A stretch of DNA of 64,000 nt. It comes from Chamaecyparis obtusa (lineage: Eukaryota > Streptophyta > Pinopsida > Cupressales > Cupressaceae). The stretch lies in contig BSBK01009269.1 of assembly GCA_027943335.1 (NCBI GenBank), forward strand, positions 744,001 through 808,000, read 5' to 3'. The position numbers and the translations under genes are program-made. The notes beneath the pieces are model-generated. The model was not told the DNA's origin. It searched no databases and saw only the letters and a program-made list of their open reading frames with translations. Positions 25,880-37,796 of the stretch are shown here, one piece after another. Positions within the stretch are counted from its first letter, which is position 1; every line of letters starts with the position of its first letter.

Positions 25880-26952
25880 GGGTAAACACACCAAGATGGT
25901 GTGCAAAAAGGGGGTATAAGTGACCACTTTTTTTTCCTGACATAAAGTAAACTTGAACTTCAAAGAGAAATTGGAGGGTCTTGCACTCAAAATTAGAAGA
26001 TGTGTAAAGAATAAGAATTGTAGTACTTTGAATCGAGTTTCTAAACTTCTAATTTTTTTAAAAAATGGATAATATTAAGAGGGTCAAACCCTCCGCGCAC
26101 AAAAAAATGTTCCTAATTTTTTCAAAAAAAACAAAACATAGTTGTTTTTCATACACTCAAAAAAAGATATAGTTAGATTTAATATTTTAAAAAACAGTTT
26201 GGTAAGATGGTAGGTAAGGGTGAGATCTATAAGTTGTATATTTTTTCATAATTTTTTTTTGAGTAGTTTTTTTTTAATGATTTTTTCAAGTGACCGCATC
26301 CTGAAAATATGGTACCTACTCGTGCGTTGAGCATAACTTACATCAAAATAATAAAAAATGCAATTTTTTTTTTAAAAAAGTGTATAGATTCAAGTGTAGA
26401 AGAGTAATATGTATTTTTTTTGCAATTGGTTGAGTAGATCAAAAGTTATTAAAAAAATGGTAGACATATGTCTATGAGGCCTGTCAAGATACTAGTAAAG
26501 AAAATTAAATTTCACTATGTTAATGTTGTCCAAAAATTGAAAAACTTATATGGTTAGAAAGATGAGATGTTTAAGATTATGGTACATATATGAATAACTA
26601 AGATAAACAAAAGGTACATATTCCTTTCGTCAATTAAGGAAGATACTTAATTTTGTAGGTTAGGTATCATTCTAATGATGAAGCAGATGGATGAATTGTA
26701 ATTATTACCTGGCTATATGCACAAAGATAGGGGACCACAAAGGTGCCACTTTGCTTTTTGGTCCCCCCCCAAGCATAGTGCGTACGCACTAAAGGGTGGG
26801 CGTACGCCCTATGGCTTGGGTTGCCCAAGCCTTAGGCTTGGGAAATCCAAAGCATACCGCGTGTGCCCTATAGGGCGCATGTGGTTTGAATTTTTTTTTT
26901 TAGTATTTTTCAAAGCGTGTGCGCCCTATAGCGCGCACACGCTTTGAAAAAA
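25880..26952 (+). repeat. Left terminal inverted repeat arm
   Basis: Matches the right arm in reverse complement in pieces: the outermost ~150 bp, a middle stretch (26360-26450, poly-T then gtgtatagattcaagtgtag), and the GC-rich inner part (26717-26946). A second end-like phrase, tgcacaaagataggggacc at 26717, repeats the outermost sequence, so the arm may itself be duplicated. The inner part contains 26911-26946, a hairpin with 14-bp perfect arms (CAAAGCGTGTGCGC). Confidence 0.7.
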
Positions 26953-27094
26953 GCATACTTAAAGTTTGCTGCGGGTTGGAAAGCGTATTTTGCTTTCCTC
27001 AAACCCGCGTTTGCAGCTAAGAAGGGCTTCCCAAGCACGCCCACAGTTTTGTTTGAGCTTGTGAATCCATTGTTTTCATTCATTCATCCATCAA

Positions 27095-29360
27095 ATGGCT
27101 CCACGACGTCGTCAAGTTCGATCCGAAAGAAGAGGTAAGTATTTTTACAACCCACGCTTCTTATTTGTTTTAAAATTTTAGTTTTGTAGCAATTTATTTT
27201 GTTAAAATTTGTTTTTGTTTAAATTTGTGTGTAATGAAGATTTTAAAATCTAGTTTTTTTAATTGCCTAGAAAAAATAATCTCCCTCAACCAAACTCTCC
27301 ACCAAACCCTCTGTCTCCTCATGAAGAAACGAATGAAGAAACAAATGAAGAAAATGAACCTCAATTGCCTCCACCAATCAAGAAATCTCATCCTAGAACA
27401 TAAGAAAATTTGATGAACCAAATTGAAAGAGGGCAAAAAGAATTAGAATATTTAATTACGAGATTAAAAGATTTTAGTGGTACAAATCCTGGAAGGAAAA
27501 GACTTGCAAAATCATTGAAAGCAATCTTGACCCATGTAAGCTCGGTTAGTGGGCAAATTAATTTATGGCAGGATAAAAGAGAAGAACAAAAATAATAGTA
27601 TGTAAATAAATTATCTTATGCAGACATAAAAAAGAAAAAAATCACAAAAGATGACATTTGCAAGCTATTTAAAAAACTAGGGGACATAGATACTCTTAGA
27701 ACTACAACAAGGAGGTTCCCAATTCATTGGTGCTTAAATGAAGACATTAAAATTTTTTTTTAGGAGAGATGGTGGATGGTCTTTGATTCACCTCCTTGTA
27801 ACAATCATGAAGTTCCTATTTATTTCTTGAGGAAACTCTATTGCGAGTTTGTACTCAAGGAGGTGCCAAATTATTTTGACTATCTAGATTCTCAGGGTAG
27901 AGGAGGGGGGTCATCATTTGATCGAGCGGGGGCACATTGTGACCCTAACGCACCTAAGGTTCCTATTGGCAAGCCACACGTGGATCATGTTACTATTCCT
28001 TCCGTTGTGAAGGAACATGTAGAGGCGGACACACTAGGCATGATTAGTGCTCTGACACAGACTCTCATTCAGTGTGCCACTCCTTTAGTTGAGGGTGACC
28101 ATGGTCAATCCTCGAGGGGGCATATTTGTCGGTCATGTGGATGCTTGTGCACATTTGGTACTGGCGAGAGAGAGGAAGAGGATCCTGGAATGATGACTGA
28201 TAGTTTCTAAATATGACATTTGACATTGACACACAGGTAAATATTTTCAAGTTCATTAAATTGCTTTGAACATATTTCATTTATAAAAGAATAAATAATT
28301 AATTTAGTATCTATTGATTATGATGAAAATTTAGGGCAAGAGTGTCAGTGGCAGTGGCAATGATCCTCATGTCCCCTTCTACACATTGTCGTCAATTCCA
28401 CAAGTATGTATCGAATAAAATATTTGATTATTATGTAATTATATGAATAGTTGTATCATAACTTATTGTGCATGTGCATTAGACATTCACTGGTGGACCA
28501 TCGACGTTCAAAACAGATAGTGAAGGGCATTGTGCCACTTTCTTTGAGGTATCTTTATTTGCATGTTAATTTAAAATACTTGATTATATTTAATTAATAA
28601 ATGAATGAATAACTAAATTACTAGACAAATTATGATCAAAATCTAGAGGCATGACGATCACATTCTTTCACTTGGCTTTGTGACGTCACCATTGAGTCCA
28701 CAAGTATATATGTAATAATGCATTATAATTAACATGTAAGTAGTACGTTCTTATATGAATAGTTATCTTATAATTTTTCATGTACATGTGCACTAGTTGA
28801 ATGTTGGAGCTTCGACATCGACACCACACACCAGAGGACGCGGTGGAACCTTCACGGAGGTATCATTTACTCATTAGTAGGGTTGTAAAAAATATATATG
28901 TAATCTTGATAACTGCATAATACTTTTTTGTTTCATTTTCAGTTATTGACATCAGAGACTCCTCCTTTTCGTGATACTTTGGATCATGGAGTAGCTGCAG
29001 CAGTAGCTAGTTCTGAAGCATTGATTGAGGTATGAAAGAGATCACTTAATTTTAATAGTTTGTATTGAATTTTATAATGATATTCATGTATGTAATTTAA
29101 TTATTATTTTGATAATTGTTGTAGGGACTTATTACTCTAGATCACTAGCATGCGCCTTCGGTGGATGAACATAGTGACTATTTGCTAGTGGTAAGCAAAT
29201 ATTCAATTTTATGTCATTGTATAATTCAATTTTGATGTATATTAGTTATTGATGCTTAAATTTTTTTTATTAGCTCGAGCTACAGAAGAGTCTAGACAAG
29301 AGGACGAGTGAGTGCACTTAGAAGACTACAACATCCACTGCATCTCCATCGACGCGATGA
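27095..29360 (+). pseudogene. Gene A of the 17-kb element: multi-exon unknown protein, near-intact relic
   Basis: Not a family I recognise. Starts MAPRRRQVRSERR at 27095; a donor at 27135 and an acceptor at 27270 lead to a long exon (27271 to about 28236) containing a Pro/Glu-rich segment, a basic segment near ETNEENE...IKKSHPRT, and a Trp/Cys segment (RFPIHWCLNED, YFLRKLYCEFVLKEVP, HICRSCGCLC). Then follow small GT-AG exons: 28335-28403, 28483-28548, 28647-28703, 28797-28859, 28943-29029, 29125-29190 and 29274-29360. Each internal one is a multiple of three and open in phase 0. Damage: TAA 27401, TAA-TAG 27593-27598 and TAG 29146, all explicable as Gln codons hit by C-to-T, a TAG near 27760, and a one-base frameshift near 28205. 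It lies 1.2 kb inside the left arm and is probably an accessory gene of the element. Confidence 0.65.
28335..28860 (+). repeat. Duplicated exon-intron-exon module in gene A
   Basis: 28380-28560 and 28680-28870 are related: an exon ending TCCACAA|GTAT(G/A), an intron with atatgaatagtt and catgtgcattag/catgtgcactag, and a following exon ending G-A-G|GTATC. Both exons and intron were copied together. Confidence 0.75.
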
Positions 29361-29730
29361 TTGAAGACAAGTCGAATTTGTTTTATTCCCCTGGCGGGAA
29401 AGGACTAGATTAGGGATATGGATTATATGTCTATATGGCATTAGTGGACATATTTTTTGTATATTGTATAAGTGATATGTTGTACATCCATTTGGCTTTG
29501 AGGAAGCCAGTTTAACTGTATTGAATATATCCAATGTATGACATTATTGGACATATATATTTGGCTTCATGCCCTACGAATTTTTATTTTATTTATGTTT
29601 TATGTATGCAATTCATGTGTTTGGTGTATTGATGTATACTAATTTATGTTTATGTGGATGTCTTATGCTTTGTAAATTTCCCATGCCTTATAGTTATGCT
29701 TGTATGTTTATCGATGTATATTGTTATTGT
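29361..29730. other. Gene A 3' flank, nothing else recognised
   Basis: T-rich, low-information sequence that would contain the 3' UTR of gene A. Phrases around attggacatat recur twice (29455 and 29545). Confidence 0.4.
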
Positions 29731-29843
29731 CACCCTAAGGAGACTAACTCAACAACATTCACTATCACCCTAAGGAGACTAACATTCCTTGTTACTGTAA
29801 ACTTCGACAACATTCACTATCACCCTAAGGAGACTAACTCAAC
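29731..29843. repeat. Three copies of an 18-bp phrase
   Basis: CACCCTAAGGAGACTAAC occurs at 29731, 29766 and 29821, twice preceded by acattcactat. A small dispersed duplication. Confidence 0.85.
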
Positions 29844-29999
29844 TTGAGGATTCTACAAACAACTTGGAATCCACTCAAGGAATTAACCTCACTCAAGGAT
29901 CTAGTTGAGTTCTCTGACTTTGTAAGTCAATCCCACAACCATACTACTCAAATTCACTTCCTTGTTTCCTTGTTCCAATGCCTTCTTGCATCAACTTTA

Positions 30000-30350
30000 T
30001 CCTAGGCCACCTAGTGCACCTAGTGCCTCCACCACACCAAAACTCAAACCAGACTTCACACATTGATCCTAAAACCTTAGATCATCTCCACAAGCTATAT
30101 TTTCGATGTTACAACTTCCCATTCAATCCAATCAACTCATCTTTCACCCTTCCTCTTCTATAGCCCTTCTAGGCCTGCCTAATAGTCCTTTCAACACTGA
30201 AATCAACAATTTACTCTAAAAATCCCCAAACAACCTAGTAATGTTTTTACATTTTCTAGTACCCTTTTCAGATTTACTAAATTTATATCAATCTCAGACT
30301 TTAAATCTTTGACCGGTGAAGACTTCCTTCACCCCCTAACCCTTCAACTA
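30000..30350 (+). repeat. Left arm of an internal inverted repeat (partner 37042-37391)
   Basis: Collinear in reverse complement with 37042-37391: cctaggccacctagtg, cctccaccaca, cagacttcacac, gttacaacttcccattca, ccccaaacaacctagtaatg and cttccttcaccccctaaccc occur in the same order. The arms enclose ~6.7 kb of cargo, including both host-gene fragments and the satellite. Confidence 0.85.
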
Positions 30351-31082
30351 AGCCTAATTAGCCTCACCTAACAAAGAAAATCCTAGAACCACTCACTTCC
30401 AGGACTCCAAAACCCCAAATAGTCTTGATAAAGGATAAAAGACAACCAATTTTCAACTTAGTTTTCTCATACTCACCCATCTACATTCCCATTCAATAAA
30501 CCCTCACTATTTGGGCTAGAAACCAAGAGTTTTGTAGAAAATACCCTTCTTTGCAATACCCAACCTCAACACCGGTCCCAACACCTTCTAACACATCCCA
30601 AAGGACCTTTCCATCCATCATCTACCCTCTCCAATCATCGGGTCACTTCCAGCCATGACTGGTGCTTACCTTCAACTCCTTTCACTGTGATTTCACCAAC
30701 TCAGGAGATTGTCCCTTCTCACCTTCTATGCAACTTCCCTGCATTCAAAGATAGATCTAATATATACAATACATCAATAAAAATCTCCCACCAAACCACA
30801 ATTAACACAGAGATGGGATTACCTTACATATTATAGAGGATTCAAGCCTTTAACTTGCTGACTGTGCTACAAATGCCAGTCACTGTCCTAAAAAATAGTC
30901 AATTCCTTGACTATAATAATAACAAAGGTAATGAAATGAATGCAGAAATGTATAAATATAATATAAGGCAATATTTATACATCACAACCTATCCAAGATC
31001 ACGTAGAATCAAACATTTATATTCATTGGTGTGTTCCTTGTTCCACGTGATAGTCACAATATAAAGACATGACCTTGAACAT

Positions 31083-31358
31083 GTGAGGCAACATATGGCA
31101 AGGTTGTCATCTATTAACCCCAATACCAGGCCTATTTTGATCTATGGGTACCCTAATGTTGGCAAGAGTTCTTTTATTAATAAGATTACTAGGGTGGATG
31201 TGGATGTGCAACCTTATGCTTTTACTACTAAGTCTATGTTTGTCGGGCATACTGATTATAAGTACTTGAGGTATCAGGTTATTGATACCTGTGGTATTTT
31301 GGACCACCCCTTGGAAGACATGAACACCATCGAGATGCTTAGTATTACATCATCTAAA
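31083..31358 (+). pseudogene. NOG1-like GTPase fragment
   Basis: About 88 codons match the G domain of nucleolar GTP-binding protein 1, which acts in 60S ribosome assembly: [20 protein letters not shown], the P-loop [24 protein letters not shown] and [11 protein letters not shown]. The G3 motif is normally DTPG, so the Pro-to-Cys change would damage it. The fragment begins mid-protein (NOG1 is usually over 600 residues) and homology ends after IEMLSIT. It starts without a promoter and lies inside the 17-kb element just before the satellite array. It is best read as a captured exon fragment. Confidence 0.85.
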
Positions 31359-31443
31359 TAACATTCCATGATCCAAATACATGATCAAATTTCAAAGTGG
31401 ACCACAAGCCCTTTTGCATCTAAATACATATTTGCACTCATCC

Positions 31444-34400
31444 AACTGCTCGTCCCGGAGTGGTCAGCGGCGTTCGAACGACTGGGTGTGCCAAAAAAGG
31501 TTGTCAGTAGCATTTATCTGGCCATTAAAAGTTGTTGGAATAGACGGTTCAATTCTATGACTGACAGTTGGAAAGATACACAACATTGGCCATTTGAACT
31601 GAGGAACACTATGAGTTCTGACATCAACCGAGAATGTGTTGCCAAATTTAAATGAACTTGAATCTCTAAAAATCGAGATAGGCTATTGTAGGCCTCGGCA
31701 ACACGGTCTTGTAGCACCTGACGGATTGATGCTACCTCACATGAACTCTGAGATATGACCCCGCAAAGATCACCAATTTTATGCTTTAGGGACCTTGAGG
31801 GACACTTCGGCCTGGAGTCATCGACAGCGTTTGAATGACTATGTGTGGTGAATGAGGTTGCCAGTAGCATTTACCTAGCCATTTGAAGCTATTGGAAGAG
31901 ATAGTTCGATGCTACGACCGACAGTTGGAAATATACGCCATTGGCCGTTTGAATTAAGGAACACTGTGAGTTTTGACATCGATCGAGAATGTGTTGCCAA
32001 ATTTAAACAAACTTGAATATCTAAAAACTGAGACAGGTTATTGTAGACCTCAGCAACACAGTCTCGTAGCACCTAACGGATCGATGCTACCTCACATGAG
32101 CTCTGAGATATGACCCCGCAAAGATCATCGATTTCATGCTGAAGGGACCTTGAGGGACACTTTAGCTTGGAGTCGTCGACGATGTTCAAATGAATTTGCA
32201 TGGTGAATAAGGTTGCCACTAGTGTTTAATCAACCATTCAAAGCTGTTGGAATAGACAGTTCCATGCTATGACCGACGGTTGGAAAGATACGCAACGTTG
32301 GCCATTTGAACTGAGGAACACTATGAGTTCTGACATTAACCGAGAATGTGTTGCCAAATTTAAACAAACTTCAATCTCTAAAAACTAAGATAAGCTATTG
32401 TAGGCCTCAACAACATGGTCCCGTAGCACATGATAGATTGATGCTACCTTGCACAACCTCTAAGATATGACCCTGCAAAGATCGCTGATTTTATGTTGAA
32501 GGGACCTTAAGGGACACTTCAGCCCGAAGTCGTCGACGGTGTTCGAATGACTGTGCGTGGTGAATGAGGTTGCCACTAGCGTTTACCCGACCATTCAAAT
32601 CTATTGGAATAGATAGTTCCATGCTACGACCAACGGTTTGAAAGATACACAATGTTGGCCGTTTGAACTGAGGAACACTTAGAGTTCTAACATCGACCCA
32701 GAATGTGTTGCCAAATTTAAACGAACTTGAATCTCTGAAAAATGAGACAGGCTATTGTAGGCCTCGGCAACACGGTCCCGTAGCACCTGATGGATCCATG
32801 CTACCTCACATGAGCTTTGAGATATGACCCCGCAAAGATCGTTGATTTCATGCTTAAGGGACCTTGAGGGACACTTCGACCCAGAGTCGTCGGCAGCGTT
32901 CGAACAACTGTGTGTGGCGAACGAGGTTGCCACTAGTGTTTACCTGGCCATTCAGAGTTTTTGGAATAGGCAGTTCGATGCTACAACAGATGGTTGGAAA
33001 GATACGCAATGTTGGCCATTTGAAATTAGGAACATTGTGAGTTCTGACATCGATCAAGAATGTGTTGCCAAATTTAAATGAACTTTAATCTCTGAAAACT
33101 GAGACAAGATATTGTAGGCCTAGACAACACAGTCCTGTAGCACCCGACGGATCGATGCTACCTCCCATGAGCTCCAAGATATGACCCCACAAAGATCATT
33201 GATTTCATGTTGAAGGGACCTTGAGGGACACTTCGGCCTGAAGTCATCAGCGGCGGTGTTCGAACAAATGTGCATGGTGAACGAGGTTGCCACTAGCGTT
33301 TACCTGGTCATTCAGAGTTTTTAGAATAGACAGTTCCATGCTATGACCGACAGTTGGAAAGATACGCAATGTTGGCCGTTTGAACTGAGGAACACTTTGA
33401 GTTTTGACATCGACTGAGAATGTGTTGCCAAATTTAAACAAAATTAAATCTCTAAAAATTGAGATAGGCTATTGTAGGCCCCGACAACACGGTCATGTAG
33501 CACCTGACAGATCGATGCTACCTCGTACGAGCTCTAAGATATGGCCCCACAAAGATCATTGATATCATGTTGAAGGGACCTTGAGGGACACTTCGACCTG
33601 GAGTCATCGGTGGCACTCGAATGACTATGCATGGCGAATGAGGTTGCCACTAGCGTTTACCCGACCATTCAAAGCTATTGGAATAGATGGTTCCATGCTA
33701 CGACCGATGGTTGGAAAGATAAGCAACATTGGCCATTTGAACTGAGGAACACTTTGAGTTTTGACATCGACCGAGAATGTGTTGCCAAATTTAAACGAAC
33801 TTGAATCTTTGAAAACTGAGACAGGCTATTGTAGGGCTCGACAACATGGTCCTGTAGCACCTAATGGATTGATGCTACCTCACATGAACTCTGAGATATG
33901 ACCCCACAAAGATCGTCGATTTCATGCTTAAGGGACCTTGAGGGACACTTCAGCTTGGAGTCGTCGGTGGTGTTCAACTGACTATGCGTGGTGAATGAGG
34001 TTGCCACTAGCATTTACCCAGCCATTCGGAGCTGTTGGAAGAGACAGTTCGATGCTATGACCAACGGTTGGAAAGATACACAACGTTGGCCGTTTGAACT
34101 GAGGAACACTTTGAGTTCTGACATCGACCGAGAATGTGTTGCCAAATTTAAATGAACTTGAATCTCTAAAAAATGAGACAGACTATTGTAGGCCTCGGCG
34201 ACATGGTCCCGTAGCACCTGACAGATTGATGCTACCTTGCATGAGCTCCGAGATAGGACCCCGCAAAGATCACCAATTTCATGTTGAAGGGACCTTGAGG
34301 GACACTTCGGCTTGGAGTCGTTGACGGGGATCGAACGACTGTGCGTGGAGAATGAGGTTGCCACTAGCGTTTACCTAGCCAATTGGAGCTGTTGTAATAG

Positions 34401-34830
34401 ATGGTTCGATGTTACGATCGACGGTTGAAAGGATACGCAACGTTGGTTGTTTGAACTGAGGAACACTTTGAGTTCTGACATCGACCGAGAATGTGTTGCA
34501 AAATTTAAACAAAATTGAATCTCTAAAAACTGAGACAGGCTATTGTAGGCCCCAACAACATGACCCCGTAGCACCTAATGGATCGATGCTACCTTGCATG
34601 AGCTTTGAGATATGACCTCGCAAAGATCAATGATTTCATGCTTAAGGGACCTTGAGGGACACTTCGGCCCGGAGTCGTCGGTGGGGATCGAACGACTGTG
34701 TGTGGAAAATGAGGTTTCCACTAGTGTTTACCCAGCTATTCAGAGTTGTTGGAATAGACGGCTCCATGCTACGACTTCGGCTCACTGTTGGACCTTGAGG
34801 GACACTTCGGCTCAAAGTGCAGTCTAAGAC
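31444..34830. repeat. 357-bp tandem repeat array, about 9.5 units
   Basis: The anchor gttgccaaattta recurs at 31638, 31993, 32350, 32707, 33064, 33424, 33781, 34138 and 34495: spacing 355, 357, 357, 357, 360, 357, 357, 357. Units are diverged by point changes but almost free of frame-changing indels. On the minus strand a frame of up to 118 codons spans nearly a whole unit between conserved TAA stops (for example 31870-31514 and 34364-34014). On the plus strand an 85-codon frame ends at a conserved stop after ECVAKFK. The array begins about 90 bp after the NOG1 fragment and ends in a truncated unit. No known protein family is recognised. Confidence 0.92.
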
Positions 34831-34839
34831 TAGTGAATT

Positions 34840-36690
34840 AAAATATTTGCATAAAATGTGATTTGGATTAGTAAGTGATGTAAGGAATTTTCCTTGGTTG
34901 TTATTTATCTTTCCAGAGGAAATTACTGGTGTTCTTGATAGTGACTGTATTTGGGGTCACAGTCAGTGATTGGGAGAGCCCTATTTTGGCACCAGTCATG
35001 TAGTACAAGCACTAGAATTGAGTTTTTTGGCACGGGCTGAGAAATTTTTGTATATCAACATGCGATAGAGTTTTGGGATGTTGTAGTGTTTAAATACATC
35101 TATGGGATGTATTTTAGAGTTCAGATACATGGGAAGAATGGCTGTGAAAAAGACATTTCGACGAGTTCTGATCACTTGAGGGACATAAAATTATCTGTTG
35201 AGTTGAAAAGAAAATCAACAGAAGACGCTGAAAATGAATTGAAAATTATCTCTATTTGATGTAGAGGAAAGGGTAGTGGACCTTATTTACCAACTAAGTT
35301 TTCCAATTTGACTTAGAAACCCACACTTTTCCCAAAGGTGCACAATGGCTTTATGGGACTCCACCCAACCAAGGCTCTTCACAATGTAAATTAATGATAG
35401 ATTTGAAGTGTTTGATGTATATAAGGATGGATTAAGGTGGTTTTGAGGTTTTTGGACTTATCTCCCACTCACAATAGAAAAAAGTCACTAAACAGTCCTA
35501 GAGGCCTAATTGCCCTATCTAGTAGCCTTGTCCAACGATAAAATGGACCATAACTCTGTACTCTCCCAAAGGATAAACAAAAAAATGATATATTTGGATA
35601 CCCTTTTTACCCCACCAAAACATAATACAAGATTACTATAGACTCTTTTGGACCATGTATGACTGCCCTCATTATGTGACCCCAAAATGCACTAAAATTG
35701 GGTGATTTTACAAAGCATCGGCTACCTACTTATATCCCCAAGACCCCAAACTTCCATTAGTGTCTCAATATGTTATAAAACCTCTAAATCCAAGAGGAAT
35801 TCAACCCAACACCTTGAGAACATCAAAAGCCCCAAATTAGCCCTCTTAAACCCTTGATTTGAGGGTTTCTTCAATCTCCCTCCTCCAAGCACTTCCTGAT
35901 CTTCTTGGTGATTAATTCACAATCAATATGCCAATATATGATCAACCAAATCATAAAACCACCATGATATGAAGCCCAATCTTCTACTGCTACTCCCTAG
36001 CCATCATTTCCCTTAAGGAACACACTGTTCCAACTAGTGATCACTCTAATTCTTTAATCATCTACAAGTCTGATCATTAGAAAACTATATTACAATGTTA
36101 TTAATCATCCTTCCATGGGTCCTAGGCCTTTGGGTCCATGGAAAGGGTATAGATTACAAAATACTCTTCAAAACAAAGCAAACACTTAGCAAAAACAGTC
36201 TAATTCGCTATTGTTGAAGAAATAATCATGTCTAAAAACCCTTCAAAACCTTTCAAACAAATAGTGCACCTGCCAAATGTATTACTTGATCTTCCAAACC
36301 TTTATTCTAATCAGATGTACATAGAAAAGATAAAGATCCTCAAAAGAAATAATGCATTTGTTGACACAGTCAAGCTTGCTACAACCAAAACGCAAAGAAC
36401 ATGGAGTTTAATGTGAATCCAAATACATTCAATTGGTTAATGAATATTTCAGACTGAAAACAAGGATTGCAGATTAAACTTGTGATTTTATTGAAAATGT
36501 TATTCTTGTCGTACACTTCCAGGTATCATGCCCGTACAATGGAATTATCTACAATATAAGAAATCAAATCTTAACTTCCCCAACCATACACAACCGGTTT
36601 GAGGGATTAGTTAAGTGATTTTAACAATAAAATCCCATTTCCCTCCTAAAGTCCTAACTAGCCGTTACTTTTAAATATTTGAATTTTTAA
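34840..36690. other. Cargo region without recognised gene
   Basis: Mixed-composition sequence with short open frames only (for example 36228-36416). I see no protein motif. It separates the satellite from the histone fragment. Confidence 0.5.
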
Positions 36691-36696
36691 ATATAC

Positions 36697-36930
36697 AAGG
36701 TGTTGAAACAAGTGCATCCCTCCAAGGGAGTATCTAGTGTTGCCATGGATATCATGGAGAGCTTCATGATTGATATTTTTGATAAGATAACTCCTGAGGC
36801 TACTTCTTTGCTGAAATATAACAAGATCGTGACATTTTCCTCTAGATAAATTGAGACTGCTGTCAAGTTTGTTATGCCTGGAGAGCTGGCTAGGCATGCT
36901 GCTTCTGAAGGAAGGTTGTTACCAAGTTTC
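36697..36930 (+). pseudogene. Histone H2B fragment
   Basis: Translation from 36697 reads [46 protein letters not shown], stop, IETAVKFVMPGELARHAASEG. This is the H2B histone fold from alpha-1 through the alpha-C helix. The N-terminal tail is missing, a stop (TAA) replaces the Glu after SSR, and the C-terminal end diverges after SEG. H2B pairs with H2A in nucleosomes; this copy cannot. Located inside the 17-kb element, just inside the right 350-bp inverted arm, so probably captured. Confidence 0.9.
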
Positions 36931-37041
36931 CTACTGCTTTGGTTTAGGTTTTTTTGGAAGATTTTAGGTTTTTTGTACGTGGTGTTTATGGTAGGCTTGT
37001 TTAGAAGTTGGTTTTGGCTTGGGTTTATGTTAAAATGGGCT

Positions 37042-37391
37042 TGTTGAAGGGTTAGGGGGTGAAGGAAGTGTTCACCAATCAGGTCGTGAAAGTATGAGAA
37101 TGATATCAACTTAGTAACTCTGAAAAGGGTATTTGAAAGTGTAAAAACATTACTAGGTTGTTTGGGGATATTGTGAATGAATTGTCGATTTCAAGGTTTG
37201 AAGGGCTACTAGAGAGGCCTATAAAGGCTATAGTAGAACAATGTTGAAGGATGAGTGGATAGGAGTGAATGGGAAGTTGTAACATGGAAAATGTACCATG
37301 TTGAGATGATCTAAGGTGTTAGGATCAGGGTGTGAAGTCTGATTTGAGTTTTGATGTGGTGGAGGCACTAGGTACACTAGGTGGCCTAGGA
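37042..37391 (-). repeat. Right arm of the internal inverted repeat (partner 30000-30350)
   Basis: Reverse complement of the left arm over about 350 bp with scattered mismatches and small indels. Confidence 0.85.
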
Positions 37392-37796
37392 GGGTACACT
37401 ATCTGGATAACCAAAATGTAAACCTTCCATTTCAGAGAGGGAGAAGTTGGAAAGGAAATGAGATAGTGCATCCTTGAATTGAGTTGGTTGCTTAAGGCTC
37501 TTCCACGACCTTCCAAGTATTATGTGCTTGCGAGTCATTGGCATAACAACATAAAGTTTTTTTATTAATAATGAGAAATATTCTTACAACTTAGCTCAAT
37601 AGGAGTACCGGAGGAAAGATATGAGCAGAGAAAACCTCTGGTATTGCCCCAAAAAATAGAAGAGAAATGTTGTCATTAAATCTTACAAGCTTCCTGTTAT
37701 ACATACGGGGTAATGCATGAGCAATTTACAATCCACCCAATTTACATTGCTATATAAATTTGACATGTTACAATATTTTGTATCTCCATTTAGTCC

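Noticed and set aside
29731..29843. Possible CRISPR-like spaced repeats
   Set aside because: Only three short copies with irregular spacing in a plant nuclear context; a small duplication.
31444..34830. Functional protein-coding gene across the 357-bp array
   Set aside because: Conserved stops end the frame in each unit and no start, splice or family evidence links units; kept as a repeat with an open question.
36687..37109. 140-codon minus-strand frame
   Set aside because: It is the antisense of the H2B fragment and of the inverted arm, not a gene.
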